A DNA stretch of 64,000 bases, taken from the NCBI RefSeq assembly GCF_021560015.1, contig NZ_CP073588.1, positions 1,364,001 through 1,428,000 on the forward strand, read 5' to 3'. Below the pieces are notes generated by a model. It had not been told where the DNA came from. It worked only from the letters and a program-made list of their open reading frames with translations, and searched no databases. The DNA comes from Shewanella vesiculosa (GTDB taxonomy: Bacteria; Pseudomonadota; Gammaproteobacteria; Enterobacterales; Shewanellaceae). Within the stretch, counting starts at the first letter, position 1. Each line of letters opens with the position of its first letter. The position numbers were made by a program, and so were the translations under genes. Positions 36,631-46,770 of the stretch are shown here, piece by piece.

Positions 36631-39447
36631 CTAGCTCATTTTATATTGATGGCCACCTACTTTTTTAGCCTGATACATGAGCTGATCTGATTTTTTCAAT
36701 AATGAGGCAGCGTTATCAGAATCATCAGGAAATATGGCGATACCGATACTGGCAGAAATAGTAATACTGACATCACCGATTAGCAGCGGTTTTTTTAACG
36801 TGCTGAGTATGTTTTCCGCAACTTGACGGGCATCTTCTTTGGTTTCAATCTGATTTAATAGCATCACAAATTCATCTGCTACAAACCGCGTTACAGTATC
36901 AGAATCTTTCAAATGGCGAGTCAGTAGCACCGCAATACGTTGCAGTAACTTGTCACCAACATGATAGCCATGTTTATCATTTATGACTTTAAAGCCATCC
37001 AAATTGATAGACAACAATGCAAATTTTAATTTATCTCGCTGATGAACTAGGCTTGTTTGCGCTAATTTATCTTCGAAAATATATCGGTTAGGCAAAGCCG
37101 TTATGTTGTCATGACTGGCCATAAACCTTAGGTCTTCTTCTACTTTAGCGCGCTTTTGAATTTCAATATTTAAGCGTCTACTTGACACGAGTATAACAAT
37201 GGCAACTAGGGTGATAATAGACAGAACAATCACCAAATATTTAAACCAAGGTTGATACTGTACTGTGTCACTGTTGAGATCTAACGATACCCATTTTTGG
37301 TACATATTTTGTTGTTCGGTTTCATCAATAGTGGCAAGAACCCTATCAATTAAAGGCACCAAATTTTTAACCCCTGGAAATAAACCAATGTGGCTATGTT
37401 GCTCGGTAAGCTCAGCTAATAACGACATTTTCAAACTGGGATATTGGCCGCTTTTTAAGGTTGTCGCTAATGATGCCACCTGCTCAATAAACATATCCGC
37501 CGACCCATTAAGCACGGCTGCCATTCCCTGTTTAGTATCTGCAACAAACACTAATGTTATTCCCGGATATTGCTGACGCAACTGATCGACAATCTGATAC
37601 CCCTCGACAACCGCTAAGCGTTTTCCGGTTACTTGTGAAATATTAAAAATGGGAGGTTGAGTTAAAGAAGTGACTATCGCCCAAGGAGATGGCCAATAGA
37701 CTAATGAAAATGCCAGTTTACTTGCACGTTCAGGGGTTTTGGCCATACTGGCAACAAGATGAATATCGCCTTTAATAAGATCATCTATCATTTGGCGAAA
37801 ATCATCGTAAGGCACAGGGATAATCGTTAAATTAAGTTGTTTGACTAATAAATTTTTAATGTCCGCATTAATCCCTAAAAATTCACCATTTCTCCCTTGA
37901 AATTCCATCGGCGCCCAGTTTTTTAGGTAACCCATTTTAATGGCTCCTAAGCTACTGATATATTGCTTTTGCTGGGTCGTCAATTTAATGTTATGGGCAG
38001 AATTGGCAAAAAAACGATCATCGGGATTAATTAACCACTTACGCTCTATTTGCATTTGTTCTTCGACAGAAATTAGATTAAAACCGGCTTGAATTCGGTC
38101 TGCTAGACCGCTGTCATCAATCCGGGTTAAGACATACATATCGGTGGAAAATTCGATATCCGTATATTGTCGAAATTCTGCCCACAGTTTATTTGCCAGC
38201 AAGTAATGCGATGCCATCGCTGCAGAAGACACAAAACCACTGATCTCTTTATTCTGAGCCGCTTTTACCATGCTGTCTAATGAATCATAAAAACGTAACT
38301 GAGCTTTGGGAAACGCTTTTTTCATCTCACTAATATAAGGTGCCGTTGGAAATACACCGATTCGCATCGCAATATCTTCAATGTTATTGATGCTTAAGTT
38401 AGCACTAAAAAAACGACTTTTGACTGAAATAATATGCCAAGCTTGTTTCAAACCTGTGCGCATATCTTTGCTTTCAGGATAACCAATATGGACATCAGCA
38501 ACACCACGTTTAACGTCATCAATGCTACTGTTCATGTCACCAGCCACAAAATCAACATTAATACCGGTTTTTTCTGACCATAATTTCCATAAATCTACCA
38601 ACATGCCATGTGGCAAACCGTCGGTACCAATATCGACATAAGGTTCAACGCCATTTTGCATCGCAATAATGACACCCGATGTTTGTCGATGATAGCCTAA
38701 CCAACGACGCTCTATTTGTTGGATAACGTTAGGTGGTATTAATTCAAAACCATGATTAATTTTATTAATAAGGTCTTGATCACCTTTGGCTACTGCAGGT
38801 GATATATTGATTTTTTCAATAGGAATACGTGACGAACTATAAAAATTCGCCGCGATATCTTGCTCTAGAGTCAAATTACGTTGATAGCCTTCCATACCAG
38901 CAAAAACAAACAACTCTCCATTCACGGCAGCTTGTAATAATTGTTCACGATTTTGATAATGCTTAAAGCTCAGCTTTGGCTCTAGCGCTGATAATGTTGC
39001 CTCATGGGATGATCCTGTCACAACACCTATTTGATAAGGCACTAAGTCACTAATTTGTTTTTTACTATTGAGAGATTTATGAACGAATAAGTAGGAATTT
39101 ACTGAGGTGAATGGCTTGGCAAAATCAAATTTTTTGAGACGCGCACTATTTTTAGACATGCCGATGTGAATATCGGCCTGTCGCTGTTCAAGTTGATCAA
39201 GGGACTGCTGCCAGTGTCGCGATACAAATTGCACCTTGGTATCAGTAATGACAGACCACTCACGCCATAAATCAACCAAAATACCTGAAGGAGTACCGTT
39301 TTCATTTAAATATTCAAATGGATAAGTATCTTCACCCATCACTATCACCAATGGTACTGAAGTATCGACTTTATCTGAATGCATTGCTTGCGCAGGTGAT
39401 AATGCTAACGCAAATACTATTGCGAATATCCAAGGTATAAATTTCAA
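36631..39447 (-). CDS. Triple periplasmic-sensor GGDEF-domain protein with degenerate GGDEF motif
   Basis: A 938-residue membrane protein. A signal peptide (residues 1-21, ALSPAQA) precedes three successive bacterial solute-binding-protein type 3 domains (about 30-250, 258-480 and 500-740; the third has MGYLKNWAPMEFQGRNGEFL). One membrane helix (WFKYLVIVLSIITLVAIVIL, about 755-775) and a GGDEF domain follow (SHDNITALPNRYIFEDKLAQ). The signature is VADEF (856-860) instead of GGDEF, so diguanylate cyclase activity is doubtful; no EAL domain is present. It probably senses amino-acid-like ligands and may bind rather than make c-di-GMP. Single gene upstream of aspS. Confidence 0.88.
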   Translation of the reverse strand: MKFIPWIFAIVFALALSPAQAMHSDKVDTSVPLVIVMGEDTYPFEYLNENGTPSGILVDLWREWSVITDTKVQFVSRHWQQSLDQLEQRQADIHIGMSKNSARLKKFDFAKPFTSVNSYLFVHKSLNSKKQISDLVPYQIGVVTGSSHEATLSALEPKLSFKHYQNREQLLQAAVNGELFVFAGMEGYQRNLTLEQDIAANFYSSSRIPIEKINISPAVAKGDQDLINKINHGFELIPPNVIQQIERRWLGYHRQTSGVIIAMQNGVEPYVDIGTDGLPHGMLVDLWKLWSEKTGINVDFVAGDMNSSIDDVKRGVADVHIGYPESKDMRTGLKQAWHIISVKSRFFSANLSINNIEDIAMRIGVFPTAPYISEMKKAFPKAQLRFYDSLDSMVKAAQNKEISGFVSSAAMASHYLLANKLWAEFRQYTDIEFSTDMYVLTRIDDSGLADRIQAGFNLISVEEQMQIERKWLINPDDRFFANSAHNIKLTTQQKQYISSLGAIKMGYLKNWAPMEFQGRNGEFLGINADIKNLLVKQLNLTIIPVPYDDFRQMIDDLIKGDIHLVASMAKTPERASKLAFSLVYWPSPWAIVTSLTQPPIFNISQVTGKRLAVVEGYQIVDQLRQQYPGITLVFVADTKQGMAAVLNGSADMFIEQVASLATTLKSGQYPSLKMSLLAELTEQHSHIGLFPGVKNLVPLIDRVLATIDETEQQNMYQKWVSLDLNSDTVQYQPWFKYLVIVLSIITLVAIVILVSSRRLNIEIQKRAKVEEDLRFMASHDNITALPNRYIFEDKLAQTSLVHQRDKLKFALLSINLDGFKVINDKHGYHVGDKLLQRIAVLLTRHLKDSDTVTRFVADEFVMLLNQIETKEDARQVAENILSTLKKPLLIGDVSITISASIGIAIFPDDSDNAASLLKKSDQLMYQAKKVGGHQYKMS

Positions 39448-40006
39448 GTTTTTTCCCTAATACTTTCACTTGTTATAACAACCAACAACTCATGCAATAA
39501 ATCCAAAATGGAGTCAATATGAGACTTATCAGGCATTACTTGTCCATGTTGCCAATTGATTAACAAGCTTGATTAACATCCATAGCAGTGTGCTGTGCAT
39601 CAACACACAAGACCAAGGTGAAGATGGCATTTTAACCGATGACGATCCCGATATGAGGCGACCAAAAGACCTTGTTAATATCATTATCAATACATGTCGC
39701 AAATGAAAAATATTGCTAATGTTGGTTACAAATACACAAAAACGATATGGCGTATATTTTTGTTGCTGTTTTGTAACAAGGTTAAATAATATCATTAATC
39801 TATCTTGTGTCGTGCTAAATTTATGAATAGAAATTAATTTTTTAGCTCTTTGTACATATTATCAGCATTAATAAGCATTCAGAACCTTCGCTACCTATTA
39901 TATCGTTAAATATATCAAAAAAAACGTACAAATTAGCAGTAGAATACTTGCTGCCGTTCATCATGATTAGTTAAAATACTGCTATCATTTTTTCACATTG
40001 CAACTC
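39448..40006. other. Intergenic region upstream of the GGDEF gene and cmoA
   Basis: About 560 AT-rich bases between divergent genes. A short rightward frame near 39570-39705 reads INIHSSVLCINTQDQGEDGI then LTDDDPDMRRPKDLVNIIIN and ends in a stop; it looks protein-like but has no start codon and I cannot name it. Otherwise nothing recognisable beyond the space for two promoters. Confidence 0.45.
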
Positions 40007-40738
40007 ATGAACTCCCAACAAGATAAGATATACGCTCATGTGACAGATAAAATCACTGATTTTCAATTTGATCAACGTGTTGCAGGTGTATTTAATGACA
40101 TGATACGCCGCTCTGTTCCTGGTTATGCCCAAATAATCAATACTATTGGTGATTTTGCTCATCGATTTGTCACACCTAGCAGCAATATATATGATCTCGG
40201 CAGTTCGTTAGGCTCAGCAACCTTAAGTATTCGTCGTCAAATTGAAGGCCGTCAATGCCAGATCTACGCGGTCGATAACAGTCAGTCGATGATTGACCGT
40301 TGTAATGAAAACCTTGCGGCATATGTCAGCGACATCAAAGTAAATTTACTGTGTGCCGATATCAGAGAAATTGACATTCAAAATGCGTCGATGGTGGTGC
40401 TAAACTTTACCCTACAATTTTTGCCTATTCATGATCGCGATGCTTTAATAAAACGTATTTACGATGGCATGCTTCCAGGCGGAATATTAGTCATTTCGGA
40501 AAAGCTATTCTTTGAAGATAATCATATACAACAGTTATTAGATGAACAGCATTTAGATTTTAAGCGCGCAAATGGGTATAGTGAGCTCGAAATCAGTCAA
40601 AAGCGCAGTGCATTAGAAAACGTGATGCGTCCAGACAGCTTAAATGTTCATCAACAACGCTTAACCGAAAACGGCTTTAGTCACTTCTCAGTTTGGTTTC
40701 AATGTTTTAACTTTGCATCTATGGTAGCGATTAAATGA
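40007..40738 (+). CDS. cmoA: Carboxy-SAM synthase CmoA
   Basis: A 243-residue enzyme that makes carboxy-S-adenosylmethionine from SAM and prephenate for tRNA wobble uridine modification. It begins [20 protein letters not shown], then [30 protein letters not shown] (SAM motif) and [20 protein letters not shown]. The ATG at 40007 fits the family start; one at 39998 adds three residues. Its stop overlaps the cmoB start (ATGA). Confidence 0.96.
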   Translation: MNSQQDKIYAHVTDKITDFQFDQRVAGVFNDMIRRSVPGYAQIINTIGDFAHRFVTPSSNIYDLGSSLGSATLSIRRQIEGRQCQIYAVDNSQSMIDRCNENLAAYVSDIKVNLLCADIREIDIQNASMVVLNFTLQFLPIHDRDALIKRIYDGMLPGGILVISEKLFFEDNHIQQLLDEQHLDFKRANGYSELEISQKRSALENVMRPDSLNVHQQRLTENGFSHFSVWFQCFNFASMVAIK

Positions 40739-41727
40739 TCAATTTCAGCTCTTTTTATAAAGACATTGCCGATTCTAACCTACAACACTGGTTGGAAACA
40801 TTACCGGCAATTTTAGGTAAATGGCAGAGAGATCATAAACACGGTAATTTACCCAAATGGGAAAAAGTGCTCAATAAATTACATTATCCGCAACCCGATA
40901 ATATAGATTTTAGCAGTAGTGTGACCATTGGAACCGGAGAGCAACTCAGCTCGGGACAAGCCGAAAAACTAACTAATTTGTTGGCCGTTTTTCAACCATG
41001 GCGTAAAGGTCCATTTTCCGTTCATGGTATTCAAATTGATACCGAATGGCGCAGCGATTGGAAATGGGATCGGGTTAAAGATTATATTTCGCCTTTAAAA
41101 AATCGCACCGTATTAGATGTCGGTTGTGGCAGTGGTTATCACATGTGGCGCATGTTAGGGGCTGGGGCAACGCGTGTTGTGGGCATAGATCCGTCACCGT
41201 TATTTTTATGCCAGTTTGAAGCAATAAAACGCATTGCGGGTAATCAACACCCATTGCACTTATTGCCTCTTGGTATCGAAGAGTTACCAGCTTTAGATGC
41301 CTTTGATACCGTATTTTCAATGGGAGTGCTTTATCATCGTCGCTCACCAATCGATCATTTACTACAATTACGAGACCAATTAAGAATTGGTGGTGAACTG
41401 GTACTTGAAACACTGGTAATAGATGGCGACGAAAACGCGGTATTGGTTCCACAAGATAGATACGGCAAAATGAACAACGTTTGGTTTATCCCATCTGTTG
41501 CAGCCTTAATGCTATGGTTAAAAAAATGCGAGTTTATTGATATTAGATGCGTTGACATCGATATTACCTCGCTTGCGGAACAACGTAGTACCCAATGGAT
41601 GAAAAATGAATCTCTAGTTGATTATCTCGATCCAAATGATGTCAGTTTAACTGTAGAAGGTTATCCCGCTCCCAAGAGAGCCATCATCATTGCAACAAAG
41701 AACCAACCGAATCACGATTTAGTGTAA
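40735..41727 (+). CDS. cmoB: tRNA U34 carboxymethyltransferase CmoB
   Basis: A 330-residue enzyme that transfers the carboxymethyl group from carboxy-SAM to 5-hydroxyuridine 34, giving cmo5U. Features: [20 protein letters not shown], the Rossmann motif [40 protein letters not shown] and [17 protein letters not shown]. Coupled to cmoA by a 4-bp overlap. Confidence 0.97.
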   Translation: MINFSSFYKDIADSNLQHWLETLPAILGKWQRDHKHGNLPKWEKVLNKLHYPQPDNIDFSSSVTIGTGEQLSSGQAEKLTNLLAVFQPWRKGPFSVHGIQIDTEWRSDWKWDRVKDYISPLKNRTVLDVGCGSGYHMWRMLGAGATRVVGIDPSPLFLCQFEAIKRIAGNQHPLHLLPLGIEELPALDAFDTVFSMGVLYHRRSPIDHLLQLRDQLRIGGELVLETLVIDGDENAVLVPQDRYGKMNNVWFIPSVAALMLWLKKCEFIDIRCVDIDITSLAEQRSTQWMKNESLVDYLDPNDVSLTVEGYPAPKRAIIIATKNQPNHDLV

Positions 41728-41752
41728 ATAATACTATTCAACAGGAATTGAC

Positions 41753-42523
41753 ATGTTAAAGCAGGTAATTGCTCTATCCGTTGTAGCGGCCCTCATATCG
41801 GGTTGTACAACTACTCAAAAACCAATAACACCTCCGCTAACCAATGCTGATTTGAATAGCAGTTTGCAAGTTTCGCAAACCGTCATTATTGATGCTATAC
41901 ATTCACAAAGCAGTCAGCACATTGCCGACATTAGTGCACTTTCTGATGAAGTCAGAAAGTTAAAGACGCAAGTCAGCACTGCAATGAGTCAGAAACCAAA
42001 AACGGTAATAGTTCAACCTCCAGTCTCCAAACCTGTTTCAGTGCCACTACAATGCCCTGAAAGTCTTATTGGTGAAAAATTTCTCCTTGGCGAAGTCGAA
42101 AGTGTTTTTATTGATGAGTTAAAAGCAAAGTTTGCCACCCGTATTGATACCGGTGCCGAGTCATCATCTTTGGATGCGCGCAATATCGTGTTATTTGAAC
42201 GCGAAGGCGTACAATGGGTTCGTTTCGGCGTCATCACTAATAATGCAGATCAACCAGAAAACACCTTTGAATTTAAAGTAGAGCGCTTTGTTCGTATTAA
42301 ACAAGATGCAGATTCAGATGATGATCGTCGTCCGGTTATTCATGCCCATTTGAAAATAGGTAAATATGCCGCCGAAACTGATTTAAATTTAACGGATCGA
42401 AGCCATCTTGATTATCCGTTGTTACTCGGTCGCAAGTTTATGAAAGATATTGCCATTGTTGATGTAGGTCAAATCTACATTCATGGTAAAGACAAAAACC
42501 AAATTACCACGTTAATTAAGTAG
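41753..42523 (+). CDS. Retropepsin-like aspartic protease lipoprotein (RimB/Zn_protease family)
   Basis: A 256-residue lipoprotein (LISGC, Cys18). A coiled linker (about 50-80) leads to a retropepsin-type domain: KFATRIDTGAESSSLDARNI with the catalytic DTGAE at 132-136, an extended beta region, and DYPLLLGRKFMKDIAIVD, the second conserved motif. Historically called ATP-dependent zinc protease, the fold is that of single-domain aspartic proteases. It starts a run with an inactive-transglutaminase membrane protein and an ATP-grasp ligase, a conserved trio predicted to make and trim a peptide or amino-acid tag. 25 nt after cmoB. Confidence 0.85.
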   Translation: MLKQVIALSVVAALISGCTTTQKPITPPLTNADLNSSLQVSQTVIIDAIHSQSSQHIADISALSDEVRKLKTQVSTAMSQKPKTVIVQPPVSKPVSVPLQCPESLIGEKFLLGEVESVFIDELKAKFATRIDTGAESSSLDARNIVLFEREGVQWVRFGVITNNADQPENTFEFKVERFVRIKQDADSDDDRRPVIHAHLKIGKYAAETDLNLTDRSHLDYPLLLGRKFMKDIAIVDVGQIYIHGKDKNQITTLIK

Positions 42524-42531
42524 GATCCGTA

Positions 42532-44040
42532 ATGCATTCTCGTAAACCGTTTTACATATTCGTTGCGCTGCTATTTATCATCGGGATCAGTACCAGCATA
42601 TACCGTGGTATTGAACACAATGTGCCTTTTTTACCTGGTGAACAGGTTCAAAGTTGGGCCGTGGACGCTAAAATTAGTTTCAATGGCAACAATGAACCTG
42701 CTGAAGTCAATTTTTCATTACCTGACGATCCTGCATTTGATATTTTAGTTGAAAACGCATCATCGCCAGGTTATGGCTTAAACATTTCAGCCGATGCCAA
42801 TAATCGTCGGGCAATATGGTCGATTCGTGAAGCGACAGGCTCACAAGCACTATATTATCGCGTAACTTTGGTTCCAACCGGTAAACTCACTATCGAAGCA
42901 GACCAGGAACCTGTAACACCTGAACCCTATTTATGGCCTGCAACTGAGAAATCAGCAGCCGACCAAATAATTGAAGAAGTATGGGCTCGTAGTGCAACGA
43001 ATTTGTCATTTGCTCAGCAATTAATGAATTTGATTAATGATAATAACCAAAGCCAAAATATGGCCTTGCTACTGTCGGCTAACACTTCAACCAATTTGTT
43101 TGTCCACATGTTGCACTCTAAAGGTGTACCGGCACGCATAGTGAACGGTTTACAACTTGAAGATCAACGCCGTCGCCAACAACTGACATCATATGTTCAA
43201 GTGTATAATGACGGTCAATGGGAGCTTTTTGATGTACCCAACAACAAGAAAGGCCGTGATAATACCTTAGTATTATGGGAATACGCAGGTCACCCAGTTC
43301 TTGATGTTATGGGAGGTACTAATTCATTAGTTAACTTCTCCATGCTACAAGATACTCGTTCAGCATTAGCGACATCTATCGACATGATGATGAATGACGA
43401 TGCCATGGATTTCTCCCTGTATCAGTTACCACTTGAAGAACAAAGCACATTTAAAGGCATTTTATTAATACCCATTGGAGTATTAGTTGTCGTGTTCTTG
43501 CGAGTGATTGTAGGCATCAAAACATCGGGTACATTTATGCCGGTATTGATCGCCTTGGCATTTATTCAAACCACCCTACTCACTGGCTTAATTGGTTTTT
43601 TACTGATTGTTGCCTTTGGTTTAATGATCCGCTCCTATCTGTCGACACTTAACTTACTGCTCATATCCCGAATATCGGCGGTTATTATTGTGGTTATTTT
43701 TATTATCGGCTTATTTACCTTAATCTCATTCAAATTAGGCTTAAGTGAAGGCTTAACCATTACGTTCTTCCCGATGATCATTCTCGCTTGGACCATTGAA
43801 CGTATGTCGATTCTTTGGGAAGAAGAAGGCCCTAAAAAAGTCTTTGTATCTGGTGGTGGCAGCTTATTTGTGGCGACATTGGCTTACTTAGCTATGGACA
43901 ACCAATTAGTTCAGCATTGGGTATTCAACTTCTTAGGGATCCATTTAGTGATCTTAGCGTTGGTATTAGTAATGGGACAGTACACTGGTTACCGTTTAAC
44001 TGAGTTAAAACGCTTTAGACCATTAGTTGGAGAACAATAA
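42532..44040 (+). CDS. Inactive-transglutaminase/7TM membrane protein
   Basis: A 502-residue inner-membrane protein. A first helix (FYIFVALLFIIGIS) is followed by a periplasmic region with a transglutaminase-like domain (about 150-275: NLFVHMLHSKGVPARIVNGL, SYVQVYNDGQWELFDVPNNK). The catalytic Cys and His are not where active transglutaminases have them (N-terminal helix reads SANTSTN). The C-terminal half has about seven helices (ILLIPIGVLVVVFLRVIVGI to LVILALVLVMGQYTGYRL). The architecture matches the family described as inactive transglutaminase fused to seven helices. It is 8 nt from the protease gene and overlaps the ATP-grasp start (TAATG). Confidence 0.85.
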   Translation: MHSRKPFYIFVALLFIIGISTSIYRGIEHNVPFLPGEQVQSWAVDAKISFNGNNEPAEVNFSLPDDPAFDILVENASSPGYGLNISADANNRRAIWSIREATGSQALYYRVTLVPTGKLTIEADQEPVTPEPYLWPATEKSAADQIIEEVWARSATNLSFAQQLMNLINDNNQSQNMALLLSANTSTNLFVHMLHSKGVPARIVNGLQLEDQRRRQQLTSYVQVYNDGQWELFDVPNNKKGRDNTLVLWEYAGHPVLDVMGGTNSLVNFSMLQDTRSALATSIDMMMNDDAMDFSLYQLPLEEQSTFKGILLIPIGVLVVVFLRVIVGIKTSGTFMPVLIALAFIQTTLLTGLIGFLLIVAFGLMIRSYLSTLNLLLISRISAVIIVVIFIIGLFTLISFKLGLSEGLTITFFPMIILAWTIERMSILWEEEGPKKVFVSGGGSLFVATLAYLAMDNQLVQHWVFNFLGIHLVILALVLVMGQYTGYRLTELKRFRPLVGEQ

Positions 44041-44996
44041 TGAAGTACGCCTGGCCCTGGGAATTGAGCCGTAGCGGTGTACTCAACATGAACAGGCGCA
44101 ATATTAGCTATATTGGTCGTTATAATCAGCGTAAGTTTTATAAACGCGTTGATGACAAGCTAATAACTAAACAACTTGCGCTTGCTAATGGCATTGCTGT
44201 TCCCGATTTAATTGGGGTTGTTCATCAGCAACATAAAATCCAAGAAATACCAGCAATGGTCCTTGACCGCAGTGGTTTTGTGATAAAACCTGCCAAAGGT
44301 TCTGGTGGTAAAGGTATTATGGTGATCACTAGGGTGAGCAATGGTTGTTATTATAAACCTAATGGCCACGAAGTGACTCAGAATGAAATTTACCGTCATG
44401 TATCTAATATTTTAAGTGGTTTATTTTCACTTGGTGGTAAGCCTGATGTGGCGATTGTCGAAGGATTAATTGAATTTGATCCGGTCTTTGAAGGGTTAAG
44501 TTATGAGGGTGTCCCTGACATCCGCTTAATTGTATTTAAAGGTTTTCCTGTCATGGGAATGTTACGATTATCGACTGCGGCGTCTGACGGTAAAGCAAAC
44601 TTGCACCAAGGCGCTGTCGGTGTTGGTTTAGACATTGCTACCGGTAACAGTTTACACGCGGTGCAATTTGACGTGCCCGTTGATAAACACCCAGATACCC
44701 ACTTCCCGCTGTCGAACATAGTCGTTCCTCATTGGGAAACCTTACTTCACACGGCATCTAGTGCTTATGAAATGTGTGAATTAGGCTATTTAGGCACTGA
44801 CATGGTGCTAGATAAAAACAAAGGCCCATTGTTGCTCGAATTGAATGCCCGACCCGGTTTAACAATTCAAATTGCCAATGGAAGGGGGATCTTACCTCGA
44901 CTTAAGCATGTTGAAGCGATGAATAGCTCAGCAATGTCAGTTGAGGAACGTGTGGCTTATGCTAAAAAGCATTTTTGTAGCAACCCTATTTTTTAA
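44040..44996 (+). CDS. ATP-grasp alpha-L-glutamate ligase-like protein
   Basis: A 318-residue ATP-grasp enzyme related to RimK. Visible parts: NRRNISYIGRYNQRKFYKRV, a nucleotide-binding loop GFVIKPAKGSGGKGIMVI, DIRLIVFKGFPVMGMLRLST, and the metal-binding end LLLELNARPGLTIQIANGRG. It should ligate an amino acid or peptide through an acyl-phosphate. The substrate is unknown. The start overlaps the upstream stop as TAATG, and the end overlaps the next gene by 38 bp, so the cluster is tightly coupled. Confidence 0.87.
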   Translation: MKYAWPWELSRSGVLNMNRRNISYIGRYNQRKFYKRVDDKLITKQLALANGIAVPDLIGVVHQQHKIQEIPAMVLDRSGFVIKPAKGSGGKGIMVITRVSNGCYYKPNGHEVTQNEIYRHVSNILSGLFSLGGKPDVAIVEGLIEFDPVFEGLSYEGVPDIRLIVFKGFPVMGMLRLSTAASDGKANLHQGAVGVGLDIATGNSLHAVQFDVPVDKHPDTHFPLSNIVVPHWETLLHTASSAYEMCELGYLGTDMVLDKNKGPLLLELNARPGLTIQIANGRGILPRLKHVEAMNSSAMSVEERVAYAKKHFCSNPIF

Positions 44997-46770
44997 TCTT
45001 TTAGCCACAACACATGCTGTGGCTAATCCTTTAGCACTGTTCATCGAACAGTGCTTACAATATCAACCTGATTTAGCACAACAGACGCTTGTTTCTTTTC
45101 AGTCTGTAGAGCAACAAGCAGTTGCATTTGAAAAAAATACACTGGCGTTAAATAATATTAACGACAGAATTCAATACTATCGCCCTTTTGCCAATAACAG
45201 CATCAATAGACAAGGCTTATTATGGTGCCAACTTCATCTTGCTGATGAACTTAATGCAGTCGTTACCGCACCACAAACCTTATATCTCATTGACCAATTA
45301 CCCTACCTTGCTCCGCCTTATAACCAATTAGGACAACGTTTAGAGACCATAAAACGTGCACAATGGCCAGTCATTGAAAAATCAAAATTGCATGGTGCCC
45401 AAGCCAGCATAGATCAAGCGTTATCGCAGCAACACTTTACCCTGCAATTTAATCAACAAGATTGTGTGTTACCACAACGAACAGAAACCACAAACAAGCA
45501 TCAAGATACTGAGCCTACCCAAAATACGAATATTGATATCAGTATTGCCAAATACTTAATTAAACAACCCAAAGAATACTGCAGAAAACAAGCCTGGCTC
45601 GCCTATCAAACTCGCGCTAAAGAACAACAGGCAGCAGCGGTTGAATCAATCCATTTTCTGCAACAGCAACAAGCCCATCGTCAAGGATATGCCAATACAG
45701 CTCAAGCTCAGCTGGCCTCTCATCGCTTAACGCCGCAGTTATTACAACAATTTTTAGATAGCCAAACTGCCAATATCGATATTGCGCCCTGGAATATTGC
45801 CCAGACGTTAAGTGACATAAGTAAATCATCTAGTATGGAAAGGATGACAACAAATGTATTTCTACAGCAAATATTCACCAGTCTTAAGCCTCTTAACCTT
45901 AAATTTGAACTCATCACAATCGAAAAGCCCAGAGTAGAGGGAGAAACGTCATCTGATGATGGTCAACAAAACAGCTTAAATGAAACCCAGATTATTCGGG
46001 TATGGCATCAACAACGCTTACTCGGTGAAATTTTTACTTATCCACAAGCGGATCAACAATCACGTCAAGACGTTAATGGTCAATTGATAAAACAAACCGT
46101 CGTTGGTCATCAATTTGGCCAATATGCACTCAGTTTTCCACCACAATTAACCCGTGCAACACAACAACAAAAATTAATTAACCAATTAAGCCAAGCAATA
46201 GTATCCTTAGCACAAGGTGGAGAGTTTTATTTTCTCAACCATAAAGCGCAGAATACGGATGCTCACGCCATTGCAACACTGTGGCTAGTTAACTATATTA
46301 AACAGCAGCTTAAATTAGAAAGTATCTCTAAACGATATCAGTTAGTCGCTCAATATCAGCAACAGTTATGGGTATTTAGAGCCAAGGTTGCACTGGATTT
46401 TTATCAATATGATGGCGACTTCAACAACACTGAACAGAACGCATGGTTAAGTCATAACCAGCAGCTATCAGCGTACTTTGAACAAAGTTTTGGTCAACAA
46501 TGGCCGCAAGCAACAGATGCAATATACAGCTATCAAGCTATTGCTAACGAAGGAGTTAATTATTATCTTCCGCTATGGCAAAGCGCATTGACTCAGCTAA
46601 TTATGAATCAAACACCAGCCAATATATCGACTGGAGAGATATTTAATTTACTGGTAGTCAATGAAACACATTTAACCTTAAACGATCAACTCGAGCAGCT
46701 TATAGGCTTACCGATTGACCCACATTCACTTATCAGGAGATTTAAACATGCTGGAACTACGCAAGAGTAA
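44959..46770 (+). CDS. Exported protein resembling a degenerate M3-type peptidase
   Basis: A 603-residue protein with a signal peptide (MLKSIFVATLFFNLLATTHA, cleaved near ANP). It is helical and Gln-rich. Parts of the layout recall M3 oligopeptidases (long helical N-terminal half, RQGYANTAQAQLASHRLTPQ, LGEIFTYPQ), but no HExxH is present; AQGGEFYFLNH stands about where it should be. It could be a non-catalytic relative, or unrelated. GAGGAA lies about 10 nt before the ATG at 44959, inside the end of the ATP-grasp gene. Confidence 0.5.
   Translation: MLKSIFVATLFFNLLATTHAVANPLALFIEQCLQYQPDLAQQTLVSFQSVEQQAVAFEKNTLALNNINDRIQYYRPFANNSINRQGLLWCQLHLADELNAVVTAPQTLYLIDQLPYLAPPYNQLGQRLETIKRAQWPVIEKSKLHGAQASIDQALSQQHFTLQFNQQDCVLPQRTETTNKHQDTEPTQNTNIDISIAKYLIKQPKEYCRKQAWLAYQTRAKEQQAAAVESIHFLQQQQAHRQGYANTAQAQLASHRLTPQLLQQFLDSQTANIDIAPWNIAQTLSDISKSSSMERMTTNVFLQQIFTSLKPLNLKFELITIEKPRVEGETSSDDGQQNSLNETQIIRVWHQQRLLGEIFTYPQADQQSRQDVNGQLIKQTVVGHQFGQYALSFPPQLTRATQQQKLINQLSQAIVSLAQGGEFYFLNHKAQNTDAHAIATLWLVNYIKQQLKLESISKRYQLVAQYQQQLWVFRAKVALDFYQYDGDFNNTEQNAWLSHNQQLSAYFEQSFGQQWPQATDAIYSYQAIANEGVNYYLPLWQSALTQLIMNQTPANISTGEIFNLLVVNETHLTLNDQLEQLIGLPIDPHSLIRRFKHAGTTQE

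Noticed and set aside
39529..39795. An 88-codon leftward frame between the GGDEF gene and cmoA
   Set aside because: Unusual composition, no start signal and it opposes a more protein-like frame on the other strand; neither is convincing.
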